The translations under genes and the position numbers were made by a program. A stretch of 64,000 nucleotides of DNA from Brachyhypopomus gauderio (taxonomy: Eukaryota; Chordata; Actinopteri; Gymnotiformes; Hypopomidae). The notes under the pieces are model-generated. The model saw only the letters and a list, made by a program, of their open reading frames with translations, was not told the origin of the DNA and did not search any database. Location of the stretch: positions 11,568,266-11,632,265 of the forward strand of contig NC_135223.1 in NCBI RefSeq assembly GCF_052324685.1, given 5' to 3'. Below, piece by piece: positions 49,201 to 60,482 of the stretch. The stretch's first letter is position 1. Every line of letters begins with the position of its first letter.

Positions 49201-51667
49201 AACTAGATGTCCAACTCTGTCTTAAATAATTATCATTTTCCTAATTAAAACACATAATTTGTATATTGTTCTATGGAATAACGTCTCAGTTTGAAGTAAG
49301 TGTATAGCTGCAGACTGTAATGTACTAGAAGATATTGAAAAACCAAGGGGCTAATTCAGAACCTGCACACATTACTGATTTTTCCTCATTACCTTAAGGA
49401 CCTTTATAGACAACAAAGAGAGAACCCCTGTGGAGCTACTGTGGTGAATATGGTGGTGGACACCTGCAACAGTACCACAGATGCAACATCCAACGTGGTT
49501 AGTTATTGCTACCCAGCAACAAAAAAAAAAAGGCTTTTATGTTCCCAGAAGTATGAAATCTTATCCTGATCTTCACCCTTTTTTCATGTTTGTACAGAGC
49601 CAAACTCCAGTGTTAAGCTACCTGGCTATCGTGGCTGTTTTTGGGTTTGTGGCCAGCTTTGAAATTGGACCGGGCCCTATTCCATGGTTCATTGCAACAG
49701 AGCTCTTTGCGCAGGGAGCCCGGCCAGCTGCTGTTGCTGTTGGTGGCTGCACCAATTGGACAGCCAACTTCCTGTTGGCGCAGTTCTTCCGACCACTACT
49801 GGTAAGAACCTGTAACGTGTTGACCAGGCGGAGAGGAATCCAAATGCAGAAGAATACCGCTTTTATTTAAATGAAACACTTGTACAGAAAACGGCGGGTG
49901 AATCACTAGCACTAGGATCAGTAGCAAGAAGAAGCTTATTACGACTTGAGGTCACCGTGGTGTCACAATACGGGGGGCCTCCCCTACCGGTCCCCCCCCC
50001 CCCGTCCACAGCGGCAGTTGTCCTGTTATTGTTGCGTTGTGTTTGTCCCTCATGTGGGCGGGGCTTATCAGGCCACCACCTGAGGGTCGTTTGTTTGACT
50101 ATATATGTCTTGTTTTTGTACCAGTTGACTGCTGGTTATTGTATGCTTAATTTGGATCATGTCCCTCGCTTTCTCAATTAAGAATTCATTGGTAACAGCA
50201 CTAAATTGGGGCATTTCCATGATCATTTTACATTGTGATGGACAATGTAAACTTGAAGTTTATTTTGATTTTTATTTGAGCATACTGATAGTGAGTAAGG
50301 ACTGAACCATGAGAGGGCAGTATCTGAGATTCCAACCCAGTTTTCTAGCCTTTCCAGCAGGATTCTGTGATCTATTGTGTCGAAAGATGCACTAAGAGAA
50401 GCACTAATACATGATGATAATGACATGCTCCAAATTAGATACAATGACCAGTGGTCAACTGGTACAAAGACAAAGACGGATCGCGGGCCCCACCCACCTG
50501 AGGGACGAACACAACAACACAACAACAGGACAACTGTAGATGGAGGCAACCAGTAGGGGGCCCGCCGTACCGTGACAGTTCAAAATTGGTCTATAACTAA
50601 ATAGTATATTTGGATCAAGTTTTGGTTTCTCGATCAGGGGTGACTGCTAGTTTACAGGTTTTGGGAATGTGACCTATTGTAATGGATGAGTTAACTACCA
50701 TAAAAAGAGGTTCAATCACAACTGGTAATACCTCTTTGAGCAACTTTGAGGGAATTGAGTCTAACATGCAAGTAGTACAATTTAACGATGAAATTGTTTT
50801 CTCCAATTCTGGTTGTGGGAGTGGATGAAAAGCTTCAAGCGTTTCTTCTAATGCAAAGTTTTGTTCAGTATCAACCAAACCAGATGACAGACCAGGGGTG
50901 GGTTTCCCGAAACGTTCGTAGCGCTAAGTACTTCTTAACCTCGTACGTTTCATACGAGGTTACGAAGTACTTGGCGCTACGAACGTTTCGGAAAACCCAC
51001 CCCAGATGGATTACTTATAAAAGGTTTTATATTTAGTGTAATATTCTCAATTTTATTCAGCGCCTGCTTGATTTTTTGTAAGTTTAGAAATAGTACTAAA
51101 AAGAAATCTAGGGTCTGTTTTTATAATTGTCAATCAATGAGGCTAAGTGAGCATGCTTTAGAAAGTGTCATTTTGTACTCAATAATACTATCCTTCCAGG
51201 CATAGTGGAATACTTCCAGCTTAGTAGATCACCATTTCTGCTCTAATTTATGTGCTATTATTTTGTTTTGTGTACCACAGGGCGAGCTTTTTTAATCTGG
51301 CCTTTTTATATTTGAATGGAAAAGTGTAGGTGCAAGGACATGGATTATGGATTGACAGGGATTATAAATATAGATGTAAATAGAGATTACTTCAACTCAC
51401 ATTCATCTCTTTATTCAGGGCTTGTGTGGGCCATACGTCTTCATCATTTTCTTCGTACTCCTTGTGGTCTTCTTCCTGTTCACTTACTTCTGGGTTCCTG
51501 AGACCAAGGGGCGAACCTTTGAGGACATTGCCAGTGGATTCGCAAATGCAGTTGCATCGGGTCCCATCCAGCCCTCTCAGCCAGAGGGAGTGGGCCCTCT
51601 GCCACTCTCACCAACAGAGAAGATTCCCATGGTAGAGTTTACTGGGCAGGAGGCTGCCAGTAAATAG
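44494..51667 (+). CDS. slc2a3: Class I facilitative glucose transporter, GLUT3-like
   Basis: Coding exons: 44494-44520, 46503-46604, 46763-46923, 47249-47489, 47751-47913, 48183-48370, 48515-48619, 48828-48932, 49598-49801, 51419-51667. All phases fit and give 514 residues with twelve membrane helices. Visible motifs are [15 protein letters not shown] (helix 1), an NVS glycosylation sequon in the first outer loop, [25 protein letters not shown] (helix 7), [19 protein letters not shown] (helix 10) and [12 protein letters not shown] after helix 12. It transports hexose across the plasma membrane by alternating access. GLUT3 resemblance is seen in [20 protein letters not shown] and YRQPIII, while the tail is closer to GLUT1, so the paralogue call is less sure than the class. 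Signature residues differ: GRC replaces GRR, SESPR replaces PESPR and NLS replaces QLS. The last intron is packed with transposon pieces. Confidence 0.9.
46206..46249. repeat. (GT)n microsatellite in GLUT intron 1
   Basis: About 22 uninterrupted GT units, roughly 250 bases before coding exon 2. Confidence 0.95.
49399..49497 (+). other. Candidate extra in-frame GLUT exon
   Basis: This 99-base open stretch is bordered by tcattaccttaag on the left and GTG before the donor gttagt on the right. It is phase 0 on both sides, exactly like the exons it would join (48,932 and 49,598). It would insert 33 residues, starting [16 protein letters not shown], with an NST glycosylation sequon and two cysteines, between helices 9 and 10. 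Without it the loop already has the normal family length. It could be an alternative exon or chance. Confidence 0.35.
49965..50185 (+). mobile_element. LTR-like fragment, forward copy
   Basis: gtgtcacaatacggggggcc begins a stretch with gttgtcctgttattgttgcg and ttgtaccagttgactgctgg. Its reverse complement recurs with substitutions at 50,390-50,577. It lies within the last GLUT intron. Confidence 0.55.
50235..50389 (-). pseudogene. LINE reverse-transcriptase fragment, part 2
   Basis: On the minus strand [20 protein letters not shown] continues to [10 protein letters not shown], the D-T-I-D-H block of fish L2-like reverse transcriptases. It lies downstream of part 1 and is separated from it by the inverted LTR-like piece. 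Confidence 0.7.
50390..50577 (-). mobile_element. LTR-like fragment, inverted copy
   Basis: On the minus strand it reads ctgtcacggtacggcgggcc, gttgtcctgttgttgtgttg and ttgtaccagttgaccactgg. It matches the forward fragment at 49,965-50,185 in the opposite orientation. It splits the LINE remnant. Confidence 0.6.
50600..50880 (-). pseudogene. LINE reverse-transcriptase fragment, part 1
   Basis: The minus-strand frame shows [37 protein letters not shown] and [20 protein letters not shown]. This is the N-terminal finger region of fish L2-like RT (D-P-I-P-T-K-L-L-K...N-S-S-L). It continues to part 2 beyond the LTR insertion. Confidence 0.75.
50895..51003. mobile_element. Perfect-style fold-back MITE, 109 bp
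   Basis: The left arm ggggtgggtttcccgaaacg and the right arm cgtttcggaaaacccacccc are the ends of a hairpin that pairs almost throughout (gtagcgctaagtactt against aagtacttggcgctac). The loop is gtttcatac-like. It is a typical short palindromic fish MITE, inside the last GLUT intron. Confidence 0.85.
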
Positions 51668-52460
51668 AGTAACCAGTAGATGGGAGCTCTGTAAACATGC
51701 ACAGGGGTTCAACTAGACTACCCATAAACCAACAAGGAGATTCAGTGTGAGAAGACTGGAATAGGCATATATACTATAAGTTAGGAAGGATCATAAACAA
51801 TGAGGTGAGATGATAAACAAAAATTTCACCCATTATGATAAGGAACACTATTATTAATAGTATAAAACCTTACTGAATACATCATAACCAGTCTCAAGTG
51901 TGTTAACTTGGATAGTAAGGAGAGTAAGAACCATGTTTAAAGATATGCACCACGTCATTATTTATTATGTGTTTGGAGTAATATGCAGTGTTCAATCCTC
52001 TATTAATATAATATATGTCAATTATATATGTCAATGATGTTAATGTGCTGGTGGTAAACTGAGTTTGAGCTGGCAGAATGCATCAAGGGCGTAAGCGAGG
52101 GATTACTCCATTACAGAGGTTGCGTTTAGCATATGTGGGCATCTTCTGCATGTCTTCAGTACACCTGCAGTACAGATATGTTTGTTGAATCGAATTTTAA
52201 TGAGACATTTTACCTCCTCATTACTCCATGTTTACTCTGTGTTTTATACCCAAGACATGCACAAAATGCCCACGCATTGATGTATTTTGCCAACTCTTAA
52301 CTCAGTTTTCAGGATTTCTCCCCAGTACAAAAAATGATGAATGTATAATTTTCTGTTTTGGTCCAGCCCAAGAGAACTTAATTACAAATATAATGTAAAT
52401 ACAAACATCTCACCATTAAAAGCAGAACTGTAATTCTACAGGGTTTATAAATTATGTTCA

Positions 52461-52466
52461 AATAAA
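52461..52466 (+). terminator. Possible GLUT polyadenylation signal
   Basis: AATAAA about 790 bases after the stop codon, the first clear signal downstream. Another lies near 53,200. Confidence 0.4.
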
Positions 52467-53262
52467 TTTTTTTACACCATACCAAAAGTATTTTACATCA
52501 TACAAATGAATTGGTTGTTATATTTATTATTAAGATTGTATTTATTTGATGAGTCTGCTGGTGGTATGCTGTAGAGGCAGGCTTTACCCTCCTCACAGTC
52601 CTGCTGCCTGACCCGGCTTTACTGGAACTTTGCACTGAATTTGAGTGCCTTTCTAATCTACTCTGGATACCATTCACCTAACATATCAGATCAATTATGA
52701 TTTATTTCTTGGAGGAGGTTTTTACTGTAATGACTGCACACTGGAATTCATTTTTGGTCATTTTAACAATTATTGCCACAAGACATGACTATGGGATAAA
52801 CAGACGTACATCCTACAAGGTTCTGTAGACTGGTGCTGTAGATGGTTTTTGTTAGAATTCCTCCAAAGCTACTGCCTAACATGTTCAGAATAATTTTTTA
52901 AATCATAAAATAGTTTTATCTGCAATGAGAAACTATAACTGGTTTCTATAACTGGAAACTATAAACTTAAACTTGTTTGTCTTATGTGTTGAGGTCATAT
53001 GTGACCATAATGTGTTTACACCCATTTACATTGTACAATGGTTTCACTTCCTATAGTCTTATAACTAAGTCAGATGTGAATGTAAAATAATTCTTTGTCA
53101 TATCTGTATATCTGGGTTGGTTAGTGTTTTGCTGAACATTTCTTGATATTTTTTCACAATTGTGCACTTTTTTATGTTTTTAAATATCTTATTATGAATT
53201 AATAAATGTATTTAACTTTCCTTGTTTACAAATTAAATTTCTGTGTTTGTCATATATTTTTG

Positions 53263-53583
53263 TATGGAAGCCAATTCCTGCCACCTAAAATAAAAAAAAA
53301 ACAGCATATATATTTTTTTCTCATTATTAAGTAAATTGCTATCTCATTATTTCGAGATACTAAGTCATTATTTCGAGATACTAAGTCATTATTTTGAGAT
53401 ACTAAGTCGTTATTTCGAGATACTATCTCGAAATAATGACTTAATATCTCAAAATAATGACTTAGTATCTCAAAATAATGACTTGGTATCTCGAAATAAT
53501 GAGATCAATTTACTTAATAATGAGAAAAATATATATATGTGCTGATTTTTTTTAATTTTAGGTGGCGGGAATGGGCTTCCATA
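53263..53583. mobile_element. Palindromic Tc1/mariner-type MITE
   Basis: TATGGAAGCC on the left is mirrored by GGCTTCCATA on the right, with TA at both edges as the target site. The arms stay complementary for about 75 bp (ttcctgccacctaaaat, then ctcattattaagtaaattg). The interior is built from repeated ttatttcgagatactaagtc units, which flip orientation near 53,425. The whole 321-bp element can fold into one long hairpin. Confidence 0.85.
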
Positions 53584-54296
53584 TTTTTGTGCTTTATTCA
53601 GCAGGTTTCCGAAATCCATCGGTGTTTTTACTTTGCTGTGGTGGTTGTATTATCAGGTAACGTCCAGCAGAGGGCATTGTTTTTCAGACAGAGGTTTAGT
53701 ACGGCACAATGCAGTACACCAAGTAGGATTGGTAAACCTGTGCGTAAATTGGTGTGCACTGGGGAGCATCGCAGTTAAATGAGGACTTCCAGAAGATCTT
53801 ATTCTCACAAAACAAAAGATAAACTAGAAGCAACCACTGTAAATATATTTAAAATGTGATACATTGTCATTTTTCATTGACATGCCTTGTATGGCACATG
53901 CCATACAACTGTTTCACTGGTTGTGCTCGGAGTGTAATTGTGAATGCAAGACAAATGTAGCCTTCTACATGTCCAGGCAGTTCTGGTCCAGGCCAGCGAA
54001 ACCTGTTTTTATAATAACGCGGCGGTTGCCTACTTAATCTCTCTCTGTCTCTCTGCCTCTCTCACACACATTTACTTCTCAGTCATAATTAGGAGATCAT
54101 AATCACATCCACTCCCCCTCCTCATCTTTCTCTTGCTCTCTCTATCTTCCTCTCTCCCTCTCTCTCTAATCTGGAATAAAAAGCAGACTCCTCCTCCCAT
54201 TCCCCTCCTCTCCCTCTTTCTCTCTCTCTCTCTTTCCCTGCTCCGCTCTATGGTTCCTTCCTCTCATTACATCTCTAGTGGATCACAGTGACAGAA
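53584..54296. other. Upstream region of the signal-peptide gene
   Basis: No coding exon seen. 54,030-54,250 is strongly CT-rich (tctctct tracts and cctcctcc), with ggaataaaaagcagactcc at about 54,172 as a possible TATA-like element before the exon at 54,297. Confidence 0.4.
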
Positions 54297-54354
54297 ATGT
54301 GCAGAATCTTCCTCCCTCTCTTCCTCTTGCTCCAGTCCAGCTCCGCTGAAGAAG
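54297..54354 (+). CDS. First coding exon with signal peptide, gene runs on
   Basis: ATG opens MCRIFLPLFLLLQSSSAEE and then meets a strong donor (gaag before gtaaga) in phase 1. A short charged start, a leucine-rich core and small residues before Glu-Glu make a good secretory signal with cleavage near SSSA. A phase 1 intron directly after the signal peptide is usual for secreted proteins and type I receptors (immunoglobulin, Eph and others). I found no second exon up to 64,000, so the first intron would be longer than 9.6 kb. The gene's identity is unknown. Confidence 0.55.
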
Positions 54355-56700
54355 GTAAGAAGCTTTCACACCTGCCTGTGCATGTGCAGTAGGCATGCAT
54401 GAGTATGCGTGTGTGTGTGTGTATCATTTATGTTAAGTGTACATAGTTGCATGTGTATAAAATGCAATGGCTGCTGGTTTTGTAAATGCTGCCAGTACAT
54501 TAACTTAATGTGTAGATTTTACTATAGAAATATGAATTTGGTTTGCCTGGAGATAAGTGCAATTAAACTTTTAAATAAGTGTGTTAATAAGATAAGTGTG
54601 TGGGTGTATGTGTGTGTTTGTCTGACTAGGTTACCCTCCAGATACATGCGCTAAAACTTTGTTGTGCACATGTACTTATTAGTGATGGCCACTGTACATT
54701 CCTCTGGCTTAGCTGCTGTGTTTGAGTTGGTCACTGTGTTGGGCATCTCCTCTGCCAAGCGTCACTCATCACAATATAAGTGGGAGGGGCCAGAGCAGGG
54801 CTGCATAATAAGTTGTGTAACCTTTGTCTCAGTCTAACCCTCATGACCCCCTTCTGTCTCCTCTCCTTTATGTCCCTTATTAGGATATTATGAATATTAA
54901 AAAGTGACCCCCTCAGCCACTCCATTCAGCGCTACTGTATAGCTCTCTACCCCATCATGTTTTCATCTCTCTCTCTCTCTCTTTCTTTGTGTCTTTCTGT
55001 GTGTGTCTCTCTCTCTCTTCCTCTGTGAATGTCTTTCTGTCTTTCTGCCTCTCTCTCTGTATCCTTCTGCATTTCTGTGTTGCTGTGTGAAGTCCTGCTG
55101 GGTCTGGTGAGTGTGGTCAGTGGTAACGTCAGCTACTGATCACTGGTGATTTTAGGGTTTATGATTATAGGTGCAGTTATGAATAGGATAGGAAAACATA
55201 GATGGGAAATGGAATGGCATGTTGTTGTAGGTTACTGCGAAAAACATGAGAAACATCCCTCATTCAGGGTGTATGTGTACTCTTGTGTGTTAATGGCTTG
55301 CGATATGTGTGTGTGTGTGTTTGAAATACCCAGAGCATGCTGCTGATTTACACACATTAGCATAATATACACACTGACTGATCTTTATTAAATCACAGAG
55401 AATGAGAGAAATAAGGGAGGAGCGAGGGATTGGAGTAAGAGGGAACAGAGAAAGCAAGAGAAATAAAGAAATGAAAGAGAGAGAAAGAAAAACATGACCC
55501 AGTGATAGTGCTCTGTGGAATGTTATTGCACTAATGATGTATTAACCCAATAGCGCACTAATACACATCTTTCTGTTAGCACCAACAAACCATTGTCACT
55601 GTAGCGAACACAGTTCCAGTCTCACAGCGAGCACACAGCAAATCCTCCCACTTCAGTTAACATTCCCTCTGAGAAACAGCACATTAGGTCCTATAGCTTT
55701 TAGTGTTTTCACCTTTTTGGTCTAATTCATAAGAACTTTGTTTCTTTTTCACCAAGTTTTGAGGTAGCCAATTTTTTTTCAATTAAGAAGAAGCTAACAG
55801 TGTACATTATATAAATGTCTAGTGTAAATGTGATCATATTAGCAAGCTTGAGATGTCAACGTTTTTGGGATTCCTACAGTGTCTGTTAAGTAAGCATCCC
55901 CCAGATCTGTCTATCATACCAGTAACAGTATCATCTACACAGAGTCTGGTAAGGTCTTTGGCCCAGCAAAGTTTAGTGTCTGTTTCTGTCTTTCTCTCTT
56001 GCTCAGAGATTTGGTTCTAGTTTCTGCTGATGTTAGTTGTAGTACAGCTTCAGGTTTTCCACAGACGTCAGTACTGTTAACTGGTTTCAGAGTAACAGTT
56101 TCAGGAGTTTCATCATCCTCTATTCCCCACTGCCCTGAGGTGTGGCTGCCTGGTTTTCATTCATCATTCAGGATCTCAGAGAAACTGCTACTGAGCCCCC
56201 ATCATACAAACTGTGAAGCAGAAAACCAGCCTGTTAAAAAGAGAATTAATTTCACATGTTTTCTGCACTAAGGCAGGCTTGTGAGTACATTTGAATGCTA
56301 TGTGCTCAAAGCATGTTTTATTCATTACATCCCATTATGCAATATTTTCTTATATTTTTTTACTGGCTATTGTCTCCTACACCTATACGATTGCGTGCAC
56401 ACAGGACAGGATTTGAAACGCACAATCGCTGCTTTGTCATTCATGGGAGAAGTGAAGGGAACCTTGTCTGTTTCAAGATGACTCCTTCCTGGTCTACCTG
56501 ACGCTCAGTCTCACAGCACTGCTGTGCCTCTCTGAGGCAGCAGGGGTTTGTTCGGAAAAGGCACTCCATGCCCTGGGTAAAGCCCAGTTTAATGCTCCTA
56601 TGTAGGATCAGATCAGCGCCAGAAGGTCACGACCTCGGGGTCAGTACCACTGTTCTATCTCACTTTTAATTAGTCAGCCAATTGACACACACTTCAGAGC
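54355..56700. other. Probable first intron, no exon recognised
   Basis: CT-rich runs at 54,965-55,080 and GA-rich sequence at 55,395-55,495. The ORFs here show no family resemblance. No splice-bounded coding block was found. Confidence 0.4.
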
Positions 56701-56721
56701 TGTGAGGCATGAGTGAAAGGG

Positions 56722-56840
<119 letters not shown>

Positions 56841-57183
56841 TAAAGGTGTCTGGGAGATGTGTGTTTGGCGCTGGGCGTGTGATTGCACACGGTGGGGTGT
56901 TTTCTTGCTGAGAAACGGCAGGGCATTTTTAAAAGCCCGGCTGGCACAAGAGGTTCCGTCGCCCACGGCTACGATGGAGCAGCAGCACCTGCCGTTCTGG
57001 AGAGCAGGAAAGGAGGAGAGTGCAGGAGGAGGAGAGGAGAGAGGGAGGAGGAGAGGAGAAAAGAGCAGGGAGCAGTGCCAGGCAACGCTCGCTCTCATGG
57101 TGTGGAGCTCTGGCTTTCTGTCTCTGCTTTTCAGCTTAGTGTGCACGGTGCCTTGCAGGATGCTCTGCATGCATGGTCACCCT

Positions 57184-57318
<135 letters not shown>

Positions 57319-57472
57319 CACATATGCCCATGTTACTAGTATCAGACCAGGGCAATCACACAGGAATCGGTATTTTGGTGCGTCTCACGTCTCACTGCTC
57401 TTCTCATCAGCAACAAGTGCAGCAGCCATTGAGCAGATCCGAGTTCATCTTTATTTTTGTGCAGCTCCAGCA

Positions 57473-57682
57473 TGTGTCCTGCGTGCGATTCACTGCATGT
57501 GTTCTGCGTGCGATTCACTGCATGTGTCCTGCGTGCGATTCACTGCATGTGTCCTGCGTGCGATTCACTGCATGTGTCCTACGTGCGATTCATTGCATGT
57601 GTCCTGCGTGTGATTCACTGCATGTGTCCTGCGTGTGATTCACTGCATGTGTCCTGCGTGTGATTCACTGCATGTGTCCTGT
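57473..57682. repeat. 25-bp minisatellite, about eight copies
   Basis: The unit cctgcgtgcgattcactgca plus tgtgt occurs about eight times with C/T changes (gcgtgcg against gcgtgtg). Because 25 is not a multiple of three, one ORF shows a 25-residue repeat that is the same in all three frames. Confidence 0.9.
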
Positions 57683-57705
57683 CCCTGCACCACAGGCCCC
57701 TGCGT

Positions 57706-57962
57706 GTGCGCTATGTATTCTCTGCATGCGCCCTGCACATGCTACGTGTGCTCTGTGTGTACCGTGTGTGCCCTTTGTGTGCTCTGTGTGTGCCCTGTGT
57801 CCTGTGTGTGCCCTGTGTCCTGTGTGTGCTACGTGTGCTCTGTGTGTGTTGCGTGTGCCCTGTGTGTGCTGCATGTGCCCTGTGTGTGCTGTGTGTGCTC
57901 TGTGTGTGCTGCGTGTGCCCTGTGTGTATTGTGTGTGCTGCGTGTGTCCTGTGTGTGTGCTG
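57706..57962. repeat. Degenerate GT-rich minisatellite
   Basis: Irregular repeats of about 15-21 bp built on tgtgtgctgcgtgtgccc. They give Cys/Val-rich ORFs on the plus strand and His/Thr-rich ORFs on the minus strand that are not genes. Confidence 0.85.
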
Positions 57963-58453
57963 GAGGGACAAGCTTGCACTCCACTACACTTTGGAGACGA
58001 GTGGCCCTTGTGCTTTACGATGGAACGTTTCAAACGTCGCAGCTTTGTGGCTGCCACTCCACACAGAGACAAAAGCCTATAAGAGCGTGCGAGAGCGTGT
58101 AACTTGCACTCATGCGTCTGCTCTCTCCTCGCTTCTGGGTAGTCAGCAGGACATATTTGAATGTTTTGTAGTCATGTGGTCTAATGTAGTCAGCCCAGTC
58201 CATAGGACCAGTCTGCTTGTTTAGGGAGACTACTGATTATGCTGGGGCTAACAGTTACATTACAGGTTCAGGTCAAATTCAGTATTAGGAGTTTTGATAA
58301 CATTTTAGGATGACCACATTTTTTCTGGGATAATGCTAACCATTACGAGCTGTACATGTAATAAGGAACTCTGTGTGTGTGTGTGTGGGTATGGATGTGG
58401 GTGTGGGTGTAGTTGATTTCAGGAATTGACATCAGGACTGTAATGATATCTCC

Positions 58454-58468
<15 letters not shown>

Positions 58469-58501
<33 letters not shown>
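58469..58501. repeat. (CA)n microsatellite
   Basis: CT repeats lead directly into about 16 CA units. Confidence 0.95.
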
Positions 58502-58505
<4 letters not shown>

Positions 58506-58570
58506 TACACATACACTACACTGAGCTTATTCATACTGAGCAGGCCACCCTGTCATGTATGTCAGTGAAT

Positions 58571-58581
58571 GTGTGTGTGAG

Positions 58582-58623
<42 letters not shown>
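58571..58623. repeat. (GT)n microsatellite
   Basis: Imperfect start, then about 20 uninterrupted GT units. Confidence 0.95.
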
Positions 58624-58625
<2 letters not shown>

Positions 58626-59338
58626 ACATGACACAGCTAGTTGAAGGTGTTAGACTGAAATGCATTATTAGCCTTGTCGCCTTGTCTAGAGCAGGATGTC
58701 TCTGGCCAACATTTTCCAGAAGCAAGAAGAACAGGACTCGGACACACACATACACTTTTAGGAGACAGAAAATATTAGTCTTTTGTAAAGACGCCTGCAC
58801 TTGAGAGAGAATGAGTGCAAGTGTGAGCACTCAAGTGAACGCAGTTCTGACACCAAGAGAGACAGAGAACCACTAATGTAGGACACCCCTTCAGTCTATC
58901 AACTGCCAGCAGAGAGAGACAGAGAGGTTGAGAGAAAGAGAGGGATTGAGGGAGAGACAGGGATTGAGAGAGAAAGAGAGGGACTGGGAGAGAGGGGGGA
59001 TTGGGGGGTTGAGAGAGAGCGAAGCAGGAAGAGATTAGATGATAAACAGCTTATTCATTGTAATTCACACTTTTTTTAGCACCATCAACATGGTGATGGA
59101 TGCTGAAGTGAGAGAAACACACTCAGACACAGGACAAAAGGACACTACTGACTACTGAACATGACTAACTCCCCTCTTACTCTGGCTCAGTTTCCCTCCA
59201 TCCCTCCCCAGTCTCTCTCCCAAGTGTCACTGCTTTCTAAACAAACAGTGCCTTACTTTCCTGCACATCAATAATAGAAGTCAGTGTAGTTCTGTGTTTA
59301 AGATCTGACAGTGCCCTCTGTCACTATTCTGTTTAATA

Positions 59339-59339
<1 letters not shown>

Positions 59340-59405
<66 letters not shown>

Positions 59406-59417
59406 GCGAGGGGACAG

Positions 59418-59489
<72 letters not shown>
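59340..59489. repeat. Facing (AC)n and (TG)n pair
   Basis: AC repeats at 59,340-59,402 and TG repeats at 59,421-59,489 are separated by only 18 bases (aaagcgaggggacagagg). The two arms are complementary over about 60 bp. Confidence 0.95.
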
Positions 59490-59490
<1 letters not shown>

Positions 59491-59591
59491 TCAGATGCAT
59501 AAGAATGACCTGTCGGTGCAATGCATTACTGTTGCACTTAGGTGGACTTTCTGCCTGGACAGCATTTTTGCCTCTATCAGTGCTGAAAGTT

Positions 59592-59685
59592 CCCTCTACT
59601 CCCCCTAAGTGAGCATGGGGTGGGTGCTTAAACTTTCCTCCACTCCCCCTAAGTGAGCATGGGGTGGGTGCTTAAACTGCCCTCC
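59592..59685. repeat. 44-bp tandem duplication
   Basis: ccccctaagtgagcatgggg followed by tgggtgcttaaact occurs at 59,601 and again at 59,645, nearly without change. A third partial copy (ccctccactctccct) follows. Confidence 0.9.
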
Positions 59686-60482
59686 ACTCTCCCTGACTAA
59701 GGGTGGGGTGGGTATGGAGCCTTTTCATCAACATGACTGCTCTGCCTGTTCATAAGATCCTTGGTATTTGCTCTAGATACACGGTGTAGGTTACATGTCT
59801 TCAGTCAAGTGCATTTATTTGGGGTCCAAGGGAATTAGACTGCCAGGACATCTGCAGAGCATCTGTGTCTAGAAGAGCGGTATCTTAGGAATACACCAAT
59901 GTGTTTCTTTCCCAAATCTAAACACTGCATTTCAAGTGTCCACTTATACTGAATACTGATATCAGCCTTTGTATGCTGGTGATCTGATGTTTGTAGACAC
60001 GCCTGACTTGCAGCTGGGATGTGCTGTCAAAGTGCTGTTTTTTTGTAAAGTGGCTTCGAGTAAAGTTGCTTTGCTTTTAAAGCATGCACAAAGACATCAT
60101 TGCATCTTACACATAGCGCTGTCATGAGCTGGCATTTTCATGAAAAACCAAAGGGCTTTTGGGTAATTTAGGGAGTTCGATGTAAACGACGCAGTGGTAG
60201 GTGAGGTGCCGTGTCTATTTTCAGTACTACTTTCAAAGCGCAGCACAATGTCATTTTTTCACGACAGCATTAGCTGCAAAGAAGACATGCCAGAAATATA
60301 ATTACAGCAGGTAGTGGAAGCATGTGCTCAACAAACATTAGTTATCACAGTAAATGGACATGATTTCTCAGTTATCAACACCCTTTGTGTTATTACTCAA
60401 CTTCATCTATAATGTAACACTATATGTAAGGAAATCAAACAGCAATTGACAGCATTTGACAGGAATTCACCCATATGCACAC

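Noticed and set aside
53336..53545. ORF with repeated HYFEILS and NNDLVSQ units
   Set aside because: It is a translation of the palindromic MITE.
57473..57682. CRISPR-like array
   Set aside because: The units are contiguous 25-bp tandem copies without unique spacers, in a vertebrate genome.
57635..58224. Cys-rich ORFs of 140-172 residues that look like a keratin-associated or cysteine-rich protein
   Set aside because: They lie on GT-rich minisatellites with no start context, no splice sites and no family match beyond composition.
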